Shown here one piece after another: positions 29,412 to 39,334 of a stretch of 64,000 nucleotides of DNA. The notes under the pieces are model-generated. The model saw only the letters and a program-made list of their open reading frames with translations. It did no database searches and had not been told where the DNA came from. The stretch is taken from NCBI RefSeq assembly GCF_000421765.1, contig NZ_ATXQ01000001.1:310001-374000 (forward strand), in the 5' to 3' direction. This stretch comes from Denitrificimonas caeni DSM 24390 (GTDB taxonomy: Bacteria; Pseudomonadota; Gammaproteobacteria; Pseudomonadales; Pseudomonadaceae). Numbering within the stretch: the first letter of the stretch is position 1; each line of letters begins with the position of its first letter. The translations under genes were made by a program, and so were the position numbers.

Positions 29412-30197
29412 ATGCGTCGTGAGCCTATTGTGTTATTTGATAATGGCAGTCATCAGTGCCTGATGTTTGATGACTTAGTCACTGGCGATGGCATCCAGTC
29501 CAACCAGTTTTTAATCACTGATAGCGGCCAATCCTTGCTGCTCGATCCGGGCGGTGATCTGACCTATACACCGCTCTCGATGGAGTTATCCAAGTGCATT
29601 AGCTTGCAGGATTTGACTTACATTTTTGCCTCTCACCAAGACCCGGACATTATTGCGGCGCTAGATAAATGGTTGTTACATACCAAAGCTAAAGTCATTA
29701 CCTCAAAGTTATGGGCACGTTTTTTACCCCATTTGACAGCTGGTTATTTAACCGTCAGCCACGGCATTTCAACTAGCGAGCGGGTGATTGCTCTTCCTGA
29801 TCAAGGCTCGGTTTTCTCCCTAGGTAAAAGTAAACTAAAAGCAATTCCTGCACATTTTTTGCACTCCGTGGGCAATTTTCAGCTCTATGACCCAACCAGC
29901 AAAATCCTTTTTTCCGGGGACATGGGCGCCTCACTTTTAGATGATGCACAGCCGGTCAGCAACTTTGCCGATCACATCTCATCTATGGAAGGCTTTCACC
30001 GCCGCTATATGGTCAGTAAGAAAGTGACCCATTTGTGGGCCAATATGGTTCGTGAAATGGATGTCGAAATGATTGTTCCGCAACATGGTCGTTCATTTAA
30101 AGGCAAAGAAATGATCAATGCTTTTTTAACCTGGGTGGAAAGTTTCGACTGTGGCATTGATCTACTACAGCAACAAAATTACCGTGAGCCTAAATAA
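29412..30197 (+). CDS. Oxygen-binding diiron protein of the metallo-beta-lactamase fold (ODP/FprA type)
   Basis: The 261-residue protein has the flavodiiron-like beta-lactamase fold without a flavodoxin domain. The metal ligand pattern is His75-x-Asp77-x-Asp79 in SHQDPD, His148 in PAHFLHSVGNF, Asp170 in FSGD and His225 in PQHG. This matches ODP proteins that bind oxygen and, in spirochaetes and Thermotoga, work with chemotaxis CheY. Enzyme activity (O2 or NO reduction) would need an external electron donor. It is followed by a strong bidirectional terminator shared with clpB. Confidence 0.85.
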   Translation: MRREPIVLFDNGSHQCLMFDDLVTGDGIQSNQFLITDSGQSLLLDPGGDLTYTPLSMELSKCISLQDLTYIFASHQDPDIIAALDKWLLHTKAKVITSKLWARFLPHLTAGYLTVSHGISTSERVIALPDQGSVFSLGKSKLKAIPAHFLHSVGNFQLYDPTSKILFSGDMGASLLDDAQPVSNFADHISSMEGFHRRYMVSKKVTHLWANMVREMDVEMIVPQHGRSFKGKEMINAFLTWVESFDCGIDLLQQQNYREPK

Positions 30198-30240
30198 ACA
30201 CTGCTCATGTGCTGGGCTCTCAAAAATTAAGTTTCATAAC

Positions 30241-30270
30241 AAAAAACGCAACCCGAAGGTTGCGTTTTTT
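30241..30270. terminator. Bidirectional intrinsic terminator between the ODP gene and clpB
   Basis: A 13-bp stem (AAAAAACGCAACC / GGTTGCGTTTTTT) closes a CGAA tetraloop, with A and T tracts on both sides, between two convergent genes. It is a textbook intrinsic terminator usable in both directions. Confidence 0.93.
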
Positions 30271-30292
30271 GTTGCTAGTACAGCGTTAGCAT

Positions 30293-32857
30293 TTACTTAA
30301 AGACAATTTCACCGTCTTCAACCAACGCCTGAATGGTTCGGCCAGGTTCAAACTCACCGGACAAAATTTGCTGCGCCAGTGGGTTTTCGATCCAGCGTTG
30401 AATCGCCCGCTTCAATGGTCGTGCACCATAAATCGGATCATAACCTTCAGCCACAAGTTTCTCGAGCGCCTCTGGCGTCAACTCAAAGCGCAGTTCACGC
30501 TCAGCCAAACGCTTACGTAGTCGACCCAACTGAATATCAGCGATACCGGCAATCTGTTCAGTACCCAATGGCTCAAAGATTACTAATTCATCAATACGGT
30601 TAATAAACTCTGGACGGAAGTGTGAACCTACCGCATCCATCACTGCCGCACGTTGAGCTTCACGATCACCCATCATCTCCTGAATCTGCACAGAACCTAA
30701 GTTCGAGGTCATCACCACCACGGTGTTACGGAAATCTACCGTACGCCCTTGGCTGTCGGTTAAGCGGCCATCATCCAGCACCTGTAGCAGTACGTTAAAT
30801 ACATCAGGGTGAGCTTTCTCAACCTCATCCATCAATACCACTGAGTAGGGCTTGCGGCGCACTGCTTCAGTTAAATAACCGCCCTCTTCATAGCCAACAT
30901 AACCTGGGGGCGCACCAATCAAGCGTGCCACCGAGTGCTTCTCCATAAACTCCGACATATCAATGCGAATCAACGCATCTTCGGTATCAAATAAGAACTC
31001 AGCCAATGCTTTACACAGCTCAGTTTTACCCACACCGGTTGGGCCTAAGAACAAGAAAGAACCGCTTGGACGATCAGGGTCAGATAAGCCCGCGCGTGAA
31101 CGACGCACGGCGTTGGATACTGCCGTCACGGCTTCATTCTGGCCAATCACCCGCGTATGCAGGAGATCTTCCATTTTCAGCAGCTTATCGCGCTCGCCTT
31201 CCAGCATTTTCGAAACTGGGATACCAGTCCACTTCGAGACCACATCGGCAATTTCTTCATCGGTGACTTTATTGCGCAGCAACTGGTTTTCCACTTTACT
31301 ATTTTGATCAACCATTTCTAGGCTGCGCTCCAAATCTGGAATCACACCATATTGCAGTTCAGCGGTACGGTTAAGATCGCCTTTACGACGCGCCAACTCC
31401 ATCTCTTGTCGAGCCTGTTCAATTTTTTGCTGCAGTTGTGCCGAGCCCTGTACTTCAGATTTTTCAGCCTTCCAAATTTCTTCTAAATCCGCGTATTCGC
31501 GCTCCAACTCAGCAATTTCTTCTTTGAGTTTTTCCAGACGTTTAATCGTCGCCGCATCATCTTCTTTCTTCAGTGCTTCACGCTCAATTTTTAATTGAAT
31601 CAGACGACGCTCTAAACGATCCAAAGCTTCAGGCTTAGAGTCAATTTCCATGCGGATCATACTGGCCGCTTCATCAATCAAGTCGATGGCCTTATCCGGC
31701 AATTGGCGATCAGCAATATAACGGTGCGAAAGCTTTGCCGCGGCGATAATTGCACCGTCAGTAATAGTCACACCGTGGTGTACTTCATAACGCTCTTTTA
31801 AGCCGCGCAAGATAGCAATGGTGTCTTCCTCAGTTGGCTCGTCCACTTGAACTTTTTGGAAACGACGCTCCAGTGCTGCATCTTTCTCAATGTACTGACG
31901 GTACTCATCTAAAGTCGTGGCACCCACACAGTGCAACTCACCACGCGCCAGCGCAGGCTTAAGCATATTACCGGCATCCATCGCACCTTCGCCTTTACCT
32001 GCACCGACCATGGTGTGTAACTCATCAATAAACAGAATGATCTGGCCTTCTTGTTTGGCCACTTCATTGAGCAAAGCTTTCAAACGTTCTTCAAACTCAC
32101 CACGGTATTTAGCACCCGCAATCAGCGCACCCATGTCCAATGACAAGAGACGTTTGCTTTTTAAACCATCCGGCACTTCACCATTAATAATGCGCTGCGC
32201 TAAACCCTCCGCAATCGCTGTTTTACCCACACCAGGCTCCCCAATCAAAACTGGGTTGTTTTTGGTGCGCCGTTGCAACACCTGAATGGTTCGACGAATC
32301 TCTTCATCACGACCAATCACAGGGTCAAGCTTGCCTTCTTCAGCACGCTTAGTTAAATCAATGGTGTATTTATCCAACGCCTGACGAGCTTGCTCAGCAT
32401 TTGGATCGTTGACAGCCTCACCACCGCGCAAGTTAGTAATCGCATTCTCTAGCGATTGACGGCTAACGCCTTGCGCTAAAAGAATTTTACCTAAAGTTGT
32501 ATTCGCATCCATCGCTGCCAGCAACACCAGCTCGCTGGAAATATATTGGTCGCCTTTTTGCTGCGCCAGACGATCGGTTTGATTGAGTAAACGTGCCAAA
32601 TCTTGCGACATAGAGATATCGCCAGTAGGGTTTTGCAACTTTGCCAACTGATCCAGACTTTTGGTCAGTGCTTCACGCAAGCTTTTTACATCAAAACCCA
32701 CTTGCATTAGCAAAGGACGAATGGCACCACCTTGTTGATCAAGCAATGCCGACATCAAGTGCAGCGGTTCAATGGATGAATGGTCGAGCCCAATTGCTAA
32801 TGACTGTGCATCTGACAGTGCAAGTTGTAGCTGGCTAGTAAATCGATCAATTCGCAT
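30293..32857 (-). CDS. clpB: ATP-dependent disaggregase ClpB
   Basis: ClpB works with DnaK to pull apart protein aggregates after heat stress. The 854-residue protein has the N-terminal Clp_N repeat domain (1-145), AAA1 with Walker A GEPGVGKT near residue 205, and the coiled-coil middle domain (about 400-525). AAA2 follows with Walker A GPTGVGKT near 605, and a C-terminal small domain completes it. It has no ClpP-binding tripeptide. A heat-shock-like promoter lies about 80 bases upstream. Confidence 0.98.
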   Translation of the reverse strand: MRIDRFTSQLQLALSDAQSLAIGLDHSSIEPLHLMSALLDQQGGAIRPLLMQVGFDVKSLREALTKSLDQLAKLQNPTGDISMSQDLARLLNQTDRLAQQKGDQYISSELVLLAAMDANTTLGKILLAQGVSRQSLENAITNLRGGEAVNDPNAEQARQALDKYTIDLTKRAEEGKLDPVIGRDEEIRRTIQVLQRRTKNNPVLIGEPGVGKTAIAEGLAQRIINGEVPDGLKSKRLLSLDMGALIAGAKYRGEFEERLKALLNEVAKQEGQIILFIDELHTMVGAGKGEGAMDAGNMLKPALARGELHCVGATTLDEYRQYIEKDAALERRFQKVQVDEPTEEDTIAILRGLKERYEVHHGVTITDGAIIAAAKLSHRYIADRQLPDKAIDLIDEAASMIRMEIDSKPEALDRLERRLIQLKIEREALKKEDDAATIKRLEKLKEEIAELEREYADLEEIWKAEKSEVQGSAQLQQKIEQARQEMELARRKGDLNRTAELQYGVIPDLERSLEMVDQNSKVENQLLRNKVTDEEIADVVSKWTGIPVSKMLEGERDKLLKMEDLLHTRVIGQNEAVTAVSNAVRRSRAGLSDPDRPSGSFLFLGPTGVGKTELCKALAEFLFDTEDALIRIDMSEFMEKHSVARLIGAPPGYVGYEEGGYLTEAVRRKPYSVVLMDEVEKAHPDVFNVLLQVLDDGRLTDSQGRTVDFRNTVVVMTSNLGSVQIQEMMGDREAQRAAVMDAVGSHFRPEFINRIDELVIFEPLGTEQIAGIADIQLGRLRKRLAERELRFELTPEALEKLVAEGYDPIYGARPLKRAIQRWIENPLAQQILSGEFEPGRTIQALVEDGEIVFK

Positions 32858-32935
32858 AATTCTTAATCCTCATAATTAATACGGTGAGTCGGGTCATCAG
32901 CCGTTGGCAACCTACACTCACTCTCATGCTTTATA

Positions 32936-32963
32936 TAATGTAGGTGATTGTTAAGATTTCAAG
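32936..32963 (-). promoter_or_regulatory. Sigma-32 heat-shock promoter of clpB
   Basis: Reading on the minus strand, CTTGAAA (32957-32963) is an exact sigma-32 -35 element. It is separated by 13 bases from CTACATTA (32936-32943), which resembles the CCCCATnT -10 element. Transcription would start near 32928, giving a leader of about 70 bases to clpB. The function of clpB makes this assignment credible. Confidence 0.75.
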
Positions 32964-33402
32964 CGGTTTCCTACAATAAATTTAGCCTACACCCGCAACA
33001 GCCAAATCAGCTCATTTGAATAAAAATTATTTTTAACGACAGTAAAGTAGATATTTTTAACCCTAAAAATTATTTTTTAAAAAATATAAAAACACTTAAT
33101 TTAAATCTTCACCTATATGAAATATAGAAAATAAACACGAAAACAAAATCCTCATCTGAGAAAACAATTAAAAACCTCAAGAAAATCTCTATACGTTAGT
33201 TGCATTGCAACAAAAAAAGCTCATTTAAATAAATATAAAAAAACATAAGCTATTGATTTTAATAGATAATTTTATATTCTTAAAAATCCATACCAAAGTA
33301 TAGTCTTCCGTTTTTATTTATTTTTAGCATAGTGGAAGTCGTATATTTCTCTGTAATGAGAATTATCCATATTCTAAATACAATAAATGGAGAGCAGTTG
33401 TC
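32964..33402. promoter_or_regulatory. AT-rich control region before the symporter operon
   Basis: This 439-base gap has no gene. From about 33000 to 33370 it is strikingly AT-rich (roughly four-fifths by eye), full of A and T tracts, unlike the flanking DNA. The odd palindrome GTTGCATTGCAAC lies at 33199-33211. The symporter promoter must be in this region, and the composition suggests silencing or bending by a nucleoid protein. I could not assign a sigma factor. Confidence 0.5.
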
Positions 33403-33666
33403 ATGACTGATTCTAAAGAAGCATCAAACAAAGCCTATTGGTCGGCTAACGTGCGGCTGATTATTATCACGCTCTGTATCTGGGCTACGGTGTCCTATGG
33501 TTTCGGAATGCTACTGCGTCCCTGGCTCATGGGTATTCATATCGGTGGCGCAGACATGGGCTTCTGGTTTGCCCAGCAAGGCTCAATTTACACATTCGTA
33601 GTTTTGATCTTTTTCTATGCTTGGAAAATGAACAGGCTCGATAAAAAATTCGGCTTGGAGGAGTAA
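33403..33666 (+). CDS. DUF4212 small subunit of a sodium/solute symporter
   Basis: The 87-residue protein has two membrane helices (about residues 14-36 and 54-75) and the DUF4212 pattern WSANVRLI near the start and a charged RLDKKFGL end. Proteins of this family are encoded just before VC_2705-type symporters and are thought to be a small partner subunit. Here the symporter begins 3 bases later, and ribosome binding for it (GGAGGAG) lies inside the last codons of this gene. Confidence 0.92.
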   Translation: MTDSKEASNKAYWSANVRLIIITLCIWATVSYGFGMLLRPWLMGIHIGGADMGFWFAQQGSIYTFVVLIFFYAWKMNRLDKKFGLEE

Positions 33667-33669
33667 ACT

Positions 33670-35412
33670 ATGAGTCAATTCATGATCAACATGCTGTTTG
33701 TTGCCGGCTCTTTCGCAATCTATACTTGGATTGCGATTTGGGCACGTGCCAAATCTACTCGCGAGTTTTATATCGCCGGTGGTGAAGTGCACCCGGTAAT
33801 GAACGGCATGGCCACGGCGGCTGACTGGCTTTCAGCAGCATCCTTTATCTCGGTTGCCGGTCTGATTTCAGTCGGTTACGTCAACTCTTCCTTTATCCTT
33901 GGCTGGACCGGTGGCTATGTACTCTTAGCTACTTTACTAGCGCCTTACCTGCGTCGTTTCGGTAAATATACGGTACCGGATTTCGTAGGTTCACGTTATG
34001 ACAGTAAAACTGCGCGCTTAGTGGCGGTGGTTTGCTTGATTATGATTTCACTGACCTATGTGATCGGTCAAATGACCGGTGCCGGCGTTGCTTTTGCTCG
34101 CTTCTTAGAAGTAAGCAGCACGATGGGACTGATCATCTCGGCAGTGGTAGTGTTCTTCTACGCAGTATTGGGCGGCATGAAAGGGGTGACTTACACACAA
34201 GTAGCTCAGTACATTGTATTGATTCTTGCTTTCACCATTCCTGCTATTTATCTGTCGCTACAAATGACAGGACATTTCCTACCACAAGTCGGTTTTGTCG
34301 GTGATGTGGCTGGTACAAGTGAGCCTTTGTTGCATAAGCTAAATGCTGTGGTACGTGACCTTGGTTTCCAAGATTACACCGCTGACGTAGAAAACAAATG
34401 GAACATGTTCCTGTTCACCTTAACCTTAATGGTGGGTACTGCTGGCTTACCACACGTCATCATTCGCTTCTTTACTGTGCCAAAAATCTCTGACGCACGC
34501 TGGTCTGCAGGTTGGGCATTAGTGTTTATCGCTCTGTTCTACACCACTGCGCCACCGCTGGCCGGCATGGCACGCTTGAACTTGCTGGATGCTATTTATC
34601 CAGGTGAGACTTCAGAAGATTCTCTAGTGTACGCTGAGCGTCCTGAGTGGTTCGAAAAGTGGGAGCTCACGGGTCTATTGACTTTCGAAGACAAAAACAA
34701 CGACGGTCGCATTCAGTACTACAATGACAAGAACGTTGAGTTCAATGAAACCACCGCTGTTGAGCGTGGCTGGGCAGGTAATGAGCTCACCATCAACAAC
34801 GATATCTTGGTTTTGGCGCTGCCTGAAATTGGTAACATGCCAGGTTGGATTGTTGGTTTGATGGCCGCGGGCGGTATTGCCGCTGCACTGTCGACAGCAT
34901 CGGGCCTGCTCTTAGCCATCTCTTCTGCGGTCAGCCATGACTTGATTAAAAACACCCTGTTCCCGAGTATTTCCGATAAAGCAGAAATGCTAGCGGCACG
35001 GATATCCATGGTGGGGGCGATCTTGATTGCCACCTGGCTGGGAATCAATCCGCCTGGGTTCGCCGCGCAAACGGTGGCTCTAGCGTTCGGAATGGCGGCT
35101 TCTTCCATTTTCCCAACGCTGATGATGGGTATTTTCTTCAAGCGGATTAACGCTAAAGGTGCGGTAGCCGGTATGAGCATTGGTGCACTATTCACCATCT
35201 GCTATATCTTTATGTACCTTGGCTGGTTCTTTATTCCGGGCACCAACACCTTCCCGAACACACCTGAGTTCTGGATCATGGGTATTTCCCCACTGTCCAT
35301 CGGTTGTATCGGTGCATTGATCAACTTTATCGTTGCAATCTCTGTATCCTATGCAACAGAAGAACCTTCAGAAGAGATCCAAAAAATGGTTGAAAGTGTT
35401 CGTTACCCTTAA
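33670..35412 (+). CDS. Sodium/solute symporter, VC_2705 subfamily
   Basis: The 580-residue inner-membrane protein belongs to the SSS family that includes acetate permease ActP; about 13 helices are visible. It has the family stretch AADWLSAASFISVAG near residue 50 and GGIAAALSTASGLLLAISSA near 400. A large extramembrane insertion at about 315-385 contains an EF-hand-like loop (residues 341-352). Substrate is probably a short organic acid, but this subfamily is not well characterised. It is paired with the DUF4212 subunit and ends at a terminator. Confidence 0.93.
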   Translation: MSQFMINMLFVAGSFAIYTWIAIWARAKSTREFYIAGGEVHPVMNGMATAADWLSAASFISVAGLISVGYVNSSFILGWTGGYVLLATLLAPYLRRFGKYTVPDFVGSRYDSKTARLVAVVCLIMISLTYVIGQMTGAGVAFARFLEVSSTMGLIISAVVVFFYAVLGGMKGVTYTQVAQYIVLILAFTIPAIYLSLQMTGHFLPQVGFVGDVAGTSEPLLHKLNAVVRDLGFQDYTADVENKWNMFLFTLTLMVGTAGLPHVIIRFFTVPKISDARWSAGWALVFIALFYTTAPPLAGMARLNLLDAIYPGETSEDSLVYAERPEWFEKWELTGLLTFEDKNNDGRIQYYNDKNVEFNETTAVERGWAGNELTINNDILVLALPEIGNMPGWIVGLMAAGGIAAALSTASGLLLAISSAVSHDLIKNTLFPSISDKAEMLAARISMVGAILIATWLGINPPGFAAQTVALAFGMAASSIFPTLMMGIFFKRINAKGAVAGMSIGALFTICYIFMYLGWFFIPGTNTFPNTPEFWIMGISPLSIGCIGALINFIVAISVSYATEEPSEEIQKMVESVRYP

Positions 35413-35463
35413 TAAGGCAATGAATACACTGATCAATTAGTTATTGGTGATCAACAACAAAGT

Positions 35464-35490
35464 GGGCTTCCTTATGGAGGCCCTCTTTTT
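35464..35490 (+). terminator. Intrinsic terminator after the symporter
   Basis: GGGCTTCC (35464-35471) and GGAGGCCC (35476-35483) form an 8-bp stem with one G-T pair around TTAT, followed by TCTTTTT. It lies 51 bases after the symporter stop and argues against an earlier start for the next gene. Confidence 0.88.
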
Positions 35491-35506
35491 ATCTAGAGTA
35501 CTGTGT

Positions 35507-36010
35507 ATGATTTGGCATTTGCTTGCAGTTTTTATTATCGGTTTGTGTGTAGGCGCTTTTGCTTTTGCACTGAGAAAACTCAGTCGCAACAAGCTGCCTT
35601 CATGGATTATTCCTGTGTGCGCAGGTATCGGCATGCTCAGCTATTTAGCTTATTACGATTACAATTGGTTTTCCTTAAAACGCGGCCAACTCCCAGCGGA
35701 ATCGGTGATTACTGAACAGGGTCGAGCTAGCAATTTCTTTAGACCTTGGAGCTACGTTTTGCCTTCTGTTTCATCCTTTGTTGTGCTGGACGGCAAAGTC
35801 AGAGAGACTCGTCAAGATGGGCAGCGACTGGTTGAATATATTCGCTACGAATTTATCAACGATTATATTGAGCGTTTAGAGAGCCAGCCGTATGTGCTCA
35901 ATTGCACAACCGGCGAGCAGCTACAAGTGCCACAAAACAGCAAGCCAGCAACAAGCAAAGTAGAATTTGTCGCCCGTGACAGTATTTTATACAAACAACT
36001 CTGTCACTGA
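35507..36010 (+). CDS. Hypothetical membrane-anchored protein
   Basis: I do not recognise this 167-residue protein. It has two N-terminal hydrophobic helices (about residues 2-20 and 32-48) and a soluble C-terminal part with no motif I can name. An earlier in-frame ATG at 35444 would place the start codon before the terminator hairpin, so the ATG at 35507 is preferred although its ribosome site is weak. The C-terminal domain probably lies in the periplasm. The gene stands alone, convergent with ruvC. Confidence 0.7.
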   Translation: MIWHLLAVFIIGLCVGAFAFALRKLSRNKLPSWIIPVCAGIGMLSYLAYYDYNWFSLKRGQLPAESVITEQGRASNFFRPWSYVLPSVSSFVVLDGKVRETRQDGQRLVEYIRYEFINDYIERLESQPYVLNCTTGEQLQVPQNSKPATSKVEFVARDSILYKQLCH

Positions 36011-36053
36011 TTCGATTAGATTAGATATCTCAATAGGGCTGCAGAGATGCAGC

Positions 36054-36578
36054 TTAGAGACTCAATCGCCCCCCTCGCAACTTCGCCGCAGATAAACCAT
36101 GCGGTAGTAACGTCTGTCGATGATGAGCATGGCATAACGCAATCGCTAGCGCATCTGAGGCATCAATTTGTGGTTTTTTGGTGAGCTTTAACAAGTGCAT
36201 GACCATCATTTGCACTTGTTCTTTAGCGGCGCGACCACTCCCAGCAGTCGCTGACTTCACTTGTGTGGCGCTGTATTCAGATACCGCAAGGCCAGCTTGT
36301 GCCCCCGCCACAATTGCTGCACCACGGGCCTGCCCTAGTTTTAACGCCGAATCAGCATTGCGTGCCATAAACACTTGTTCAATACCCATGGTCACTGGCT
36401 GATAGGTTTGAATGATCTCGCTGACCCCTGCAAACACTGCATTGAGGCGCTCTGGTAGCTCCCCTGTGCCTGTTCGTATACAACCTGAGGCAACGTACTC
36501 GCAGCCACGTCCAGTATCGCGAATGATGCCGTAGCCGGTGATTCTCGAGCCTGGGTCAATGCCTAAAATAAGCGTCAT
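36054..36578 (-). CDS. ruvC: Crossover junction endodeoxyribonuclease RuvC
   Basis: RuvC resolves Holliday junctions. From the ATG at 36578 the protein is 174 residues. The acidic active site is readable as Asp in GIDPGS (near 7), Glu in IEQVF (near 67) and Asp in DASDALA (near 140). A 21-residue longer frame is open but lacks family support. A terminator separates it from yebC upstream, so ruvC probably has its own promoter. ruvA and ruvB, which normally follow, are not here. Confidence 0.97.
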   Translation of the reverse strand: MTLILGIDPGSRITGYGIIRDTGRGCEYVASGCIRTGTGELPERLNAVFAGVSEIIQTYQPVTMGIEQVFMARNADSALKLGQARGAAIVAGAQAGLAVSEYSATQVKSATAGSGRAAKEQVQMMVMHLLKLTKKPQIDASDALAIALCHAHHRQTLLPHGLSAAKLRGGRLSL

Positions 36579-36642
36579 CTGGGCAGCCTTTGTTCGCGTG
36601 TTAACGCAGTGTGTTAAGTGTGCAGCCATACTACACACCAAT

Positions 36643-36683
36643 AAAAAACCTCTGGGCCCGTATATACAAGCAACCAGAGGTTT
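36643..36683 (-). terminator. Intrinsic terminator between yebC and ruvC
   Basis: On the minus strand AAACCTCTGG (36683-36674) pairs with CCAGAGGTTT (36655-36646), followed by further T residues to 36643. It lies 25 bases after the yebC stop and would limit read-through into ruvC. Confidence 0.85.
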
Positions 36684-36707
36684 AGACAGTGCGGTGCAAA
36701 CCTAAGC

Positions 36708-37448
36708 TTAGAGTTGCTCCATCACATCATCTGGAATTTCTGCATTCGAATAAACGTTTTGCACGTCATCCAAATCTTCTAACGCATCAATCAAGCGCAT
36801 GACCTTTTCTGCGCCCTCTAAATCCAATTCCGCTGTCATGGTCGGAATCATTGTTACTTCCGCTTCTTCTGCTACAAAACCTGCAGCAGTGAGGGCTTCG
36901 CTGACACTGATAAAATCAACAAAGCTGGTGAGCACCTCAACCGAGCCATCATCATTGATCACGATATCATCCGCACCAAGCTCTAACGCAGCATCCATCA
37001 AGGCTTCTTCATCGACGCCTGGCGCATAGCAAATCTGCCCTTTGCGTTCAAACAAATAAGCCACAGAACCATCGGTACCAAGGTTGCCGCCGTACTTATT
37101 AAACGCATGACGAATCTCAGCAGCGGTGCGGTTACGGTTGTCGGTCATGGTTTCTACAAAGACTGCTACGCCATTGGGTGCATAACCCTCGTAAGCCAAC
37201 TCTTCAACGTTATCGCCATCGGCTCCGCCAACACCACGAGCAATAGCACGGTCAATGGTATCGCGGGTCATATTGGCGCTCAGCGCTTTATCAACGGCTA
37301 AACGTAAACGTGGATTATCGGCAGGCACACCACCTTGTTTCGCAGCAACGGTCAATTCACGAATCAATTTCGTGAAAATTTTACCGCGCTTATTATCTTG
37401 ACGCTCTTTGCGGTGCTTAATATTTGCCCACTTGGAATGCCCAGCCAT
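36708..37448 (-). CDS. yebC: YebC/PmpR family transcription or translation regulator
   Basis: The 246-residue cytoplasmic protein starts [14 protein letters not shown] and has the three-domain YebC fold, with the family motif [17 protein letters not shown] near residue 117. YebC proteins were described as DNA-binding regulators (PmpR in Pseudomonas quinolone signalling). More recent work links relatives to translation at proline stretches. Which role applies here cannot be read from sequence. It follows aspS, separated by a long hairpin. Confidence 0.95.
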   Translation of the reverse strand: MAGHSKWANIKHRKERQDNKRGKIFTKLIRELTVAAKQGGVPADNPRLRLAVDKALSANMTRDTIDRAIARGVGGADGDNVEELAYEGYAPNGVAVFVETMTDNRNRTAAEIRHAFNKYGGNLGTDGSVAYLFERKGQICYAPGVDEEALMDAALELGADDIVINDDGSVEVLTSFVDFISVSEALTAAGFVAEEAEVTMIPTMTAELDLEGAEKVMRLIDALEDLDDVQNVYSNAEIPDDVMEQL

Positions 37449-37485
37449 AACAACTCCCGTTTTATCTCTGTACTGTCGGTAACTC

Positions 37486-37545
37486 GGCGTTGCCTTTGAC
37501 TGTACTGCAGGACTGATTCAGCACACCGCAGTACAGCGCAACGCC
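37486..37545. repeat. Long compound hairpin between aspS and yebC
   Basis: GGCGTTGC (37486-37493) pairs with GCAACGCC (37538-37545), and inside it CTGTACTGC (37500-37508) pairs with GCAGTACAG (37528-37536), giving a 60-base two-part stem. It may terminate or process the aspS transcript. No T tract follows on the minus strand. Confidence 0.65.
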
Positions 37546-37558
37546 ACTCTGGATACTA

Positions 37559-39334
37559 TTACTCAGCCTTTGGCTGCTCACGCAAGCGGATATGCAAATC
37601 ACGCAATGCCGTGGCATCAACCGTGCCTGGTGCTTGCGTCATGACACAGGCAGCACTTTGCGTTTTCGGGAAGGCAATCACTTCACGAATCGACTGCGCG
37701 CCAGTCATCAGCATCACTAAACGGTCCAAACCGAAGGCCAAACCACCGTGCGGTGGCGCACCGTACTTAAGCGCATCGAGCAAGAAGCCAAACTTTTCTT
37801 GCTGCTCGGCTGCTTCAATACCGAGAATCTCAAATACAGTTTGTTGCATGGTACGGTCGTGAATACGAATAGAACCACCGCCCAACTCAGTACCATTAAG
37901 AACCATGTCGTAAGCGCGTGACAACGCAACGCTTGGATTAGCACGCAACTCTTCAGCTGAGCATTTTGGCGCAGTGAATGGGTGGTGAATCGCCGTCAAC
38001 GAACCATCGTCGTTGCTTTCAAACATTGGGAAATCAATGACCCACATCGGCGCCCACTTGCAGGTCAGCAAGTCTAAGTCGTGACCGATACGGATACGCA
38101 GTGCGCCCAGTGCATCGCTGACAATCTGTGCTTTATCCGCACCGAAGAAGACGATATCGCCATCGACTGCACCAACGCGATCCAGAATGGTATTGAGGTT
38201 GTCTTCTGGAATAAATTTAACAATCGGCGACTGTAAACCTTCCGCACCTTTTGCACGCTCATTGACTTTAATGTAAGCCAAGCCACGCGCGCCGTAGTTG
38301 CTCACATACTTGGTGTACTCATCAATTTTACCGCGCGCCATGCTGCCAGCACCTGGCACACGCAACGCAGCAACTCGGCCTTTTGGATCATTGGCGGGGC
38401 CACTGAACACTTTAAAATCAACGCCAGTTAACTGATCAGCCACGTCGACTAATTCCAGCGGAATACGCAAGTCTGGCTTATCGGAACCAAAGCGGCGCAT
38501 CGCCTCTGCATAAGTCATGTGCGGGAACTCAGCAAACTCGACATCCAGCACATCTTTAAACAGCTGACGCACCATGGTTTCGGTGATGGACATAATGTCC
38601 GCCTCATCCATAAAGCTGGTTTCAATATCAATCTGAGTGAATTCTGGCTGACGGTCGGCGCGCAAGTCTTCATCACGGAAACATTTGGCGATTTGGTAGT
38701 AACGGTCAACACCGGCCACCATCAACAACTGTTTAAACAACTGTGGTGATTGCGGTAAAGCAAAGAAGCTGCCGGCATGGGTACGACTAGGAACTAAATA
38801 GTCGCGCGCGCCTTCAGGAGTGGCGCGAGTCAGAATCGGCGTTTCCACATCAAGAAAGCCGTTGTCATCTAAATAACGACGAATACTTGTGGTAACGCGT
38901 GAGCGCAGCTTTAATTTAGCGGCCATTTCTGGACGACGTAAGTCGATAAAGCGATAACGCAAACGGGTTTCTTCACCGACATCCGAATGCTCATGCAATG
39001 GGAAAGGCGTGGTTTCCGCTTGGTTAAGCACTTCTAAATCAGTGGCAATCACTTCAATGGCGCCGCTCGGCATATTAGGATTGACCGCGCCATCTGGACG
39101 TGGATTAACCACACCCGTTACTTTTACCACATATTCGCTGCGCACTCGGTCAGCTGTCGCGAAAATATCTGCTTGTTCTGGATTAAAAACAACTTGAGCT
39201 AAGCCTTCACGATCACGGATATCGAGGAAAATCACGCCACCGTGGTCGCGACGACGGTGTACCCAACCGCAAAGAGTAACGGTTTGCCCGTTAAGGGATT
39301 CGTTTAAGTGTCCGCAATAGTGGCTGCGCATCAT
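37559..39334 (-). CDS. aspS: Aspartate-tRNA ligase (non-discriminating type likely)
   Basis: AspS is a 591-residue class II synthetase. It has an N-terminal anticodon-binding OB fold ([12 protein letters not shown] and [11 protein letters not shown]), motif 2 [16 protein letters not shown] near residue 220, the bacterial GAD insertion, and motif 3 [13 protein letters not shown] near 530. Because this genome encodes gatCAB, AspS probably also charges tRNA(Asn) with Asp for amidation, as in Pseudomonas aeruginosa. I did not check the discriminating residues in detail. It is divergent from the cold-shock gene. Confidence 0.97.
   Translation of the reverse strand: MMRSHYCGHLNESLNGQTVTLCGWVHRRRDHGGVIFLDIRDREGLAQVVFNPEQADIFATADRVRSEYVVKVTGVVNPRPDGAVNPNMPSGAIEVIATDLEVLNQAETTPFPLHEHSDVGEETRLRYRFIDLRRPEMAAKLKLRSRVTTSIRRYLDDNGFLDVETPILTRATPEGARDYLVPSRTHAGSFFALPQSPQLFKQLLMVAGVDRYYQIAKCFRDEDLRADRQPEFTQIDIETSFMDEADIMSITETMVRQLFKDVLDVEFAEFPHMTYAEAMRRFGSDKPDLRIPLELVDVADQLTGVDFKVFSGPANDPKGRVAALRVPGAGSMARGKIDEYTKYVSNYGARGLAYIKVNERAKGAEGLQSPIVKFIPEDNLNTILDRVGAVDGDIVFFGADKAQIVSDALGALRIRIGHDLDLLTCKWAPMWVIDFPMFESNDDGSLTAIHHPFTAPKCSAEELRANPSVALSRAYDMVLNGTELGGGSIRIHDRTMQQTVFEILGIEAAEQQEKFGFLLDALKYGAPPHGGLAFGLDRLVMLMTGAQSIREVIAFPKTQSAACVMTQAPGTVDATALRDLHIRLREQPKAE

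Noticed and set aside
34719-35198. Open frame of 159 codons antisense to the symporter gene
   Set aside because: It is entirely within a clear transporter gene and has a biased Ala/Ile/Pro composition typical of an antisense frame.
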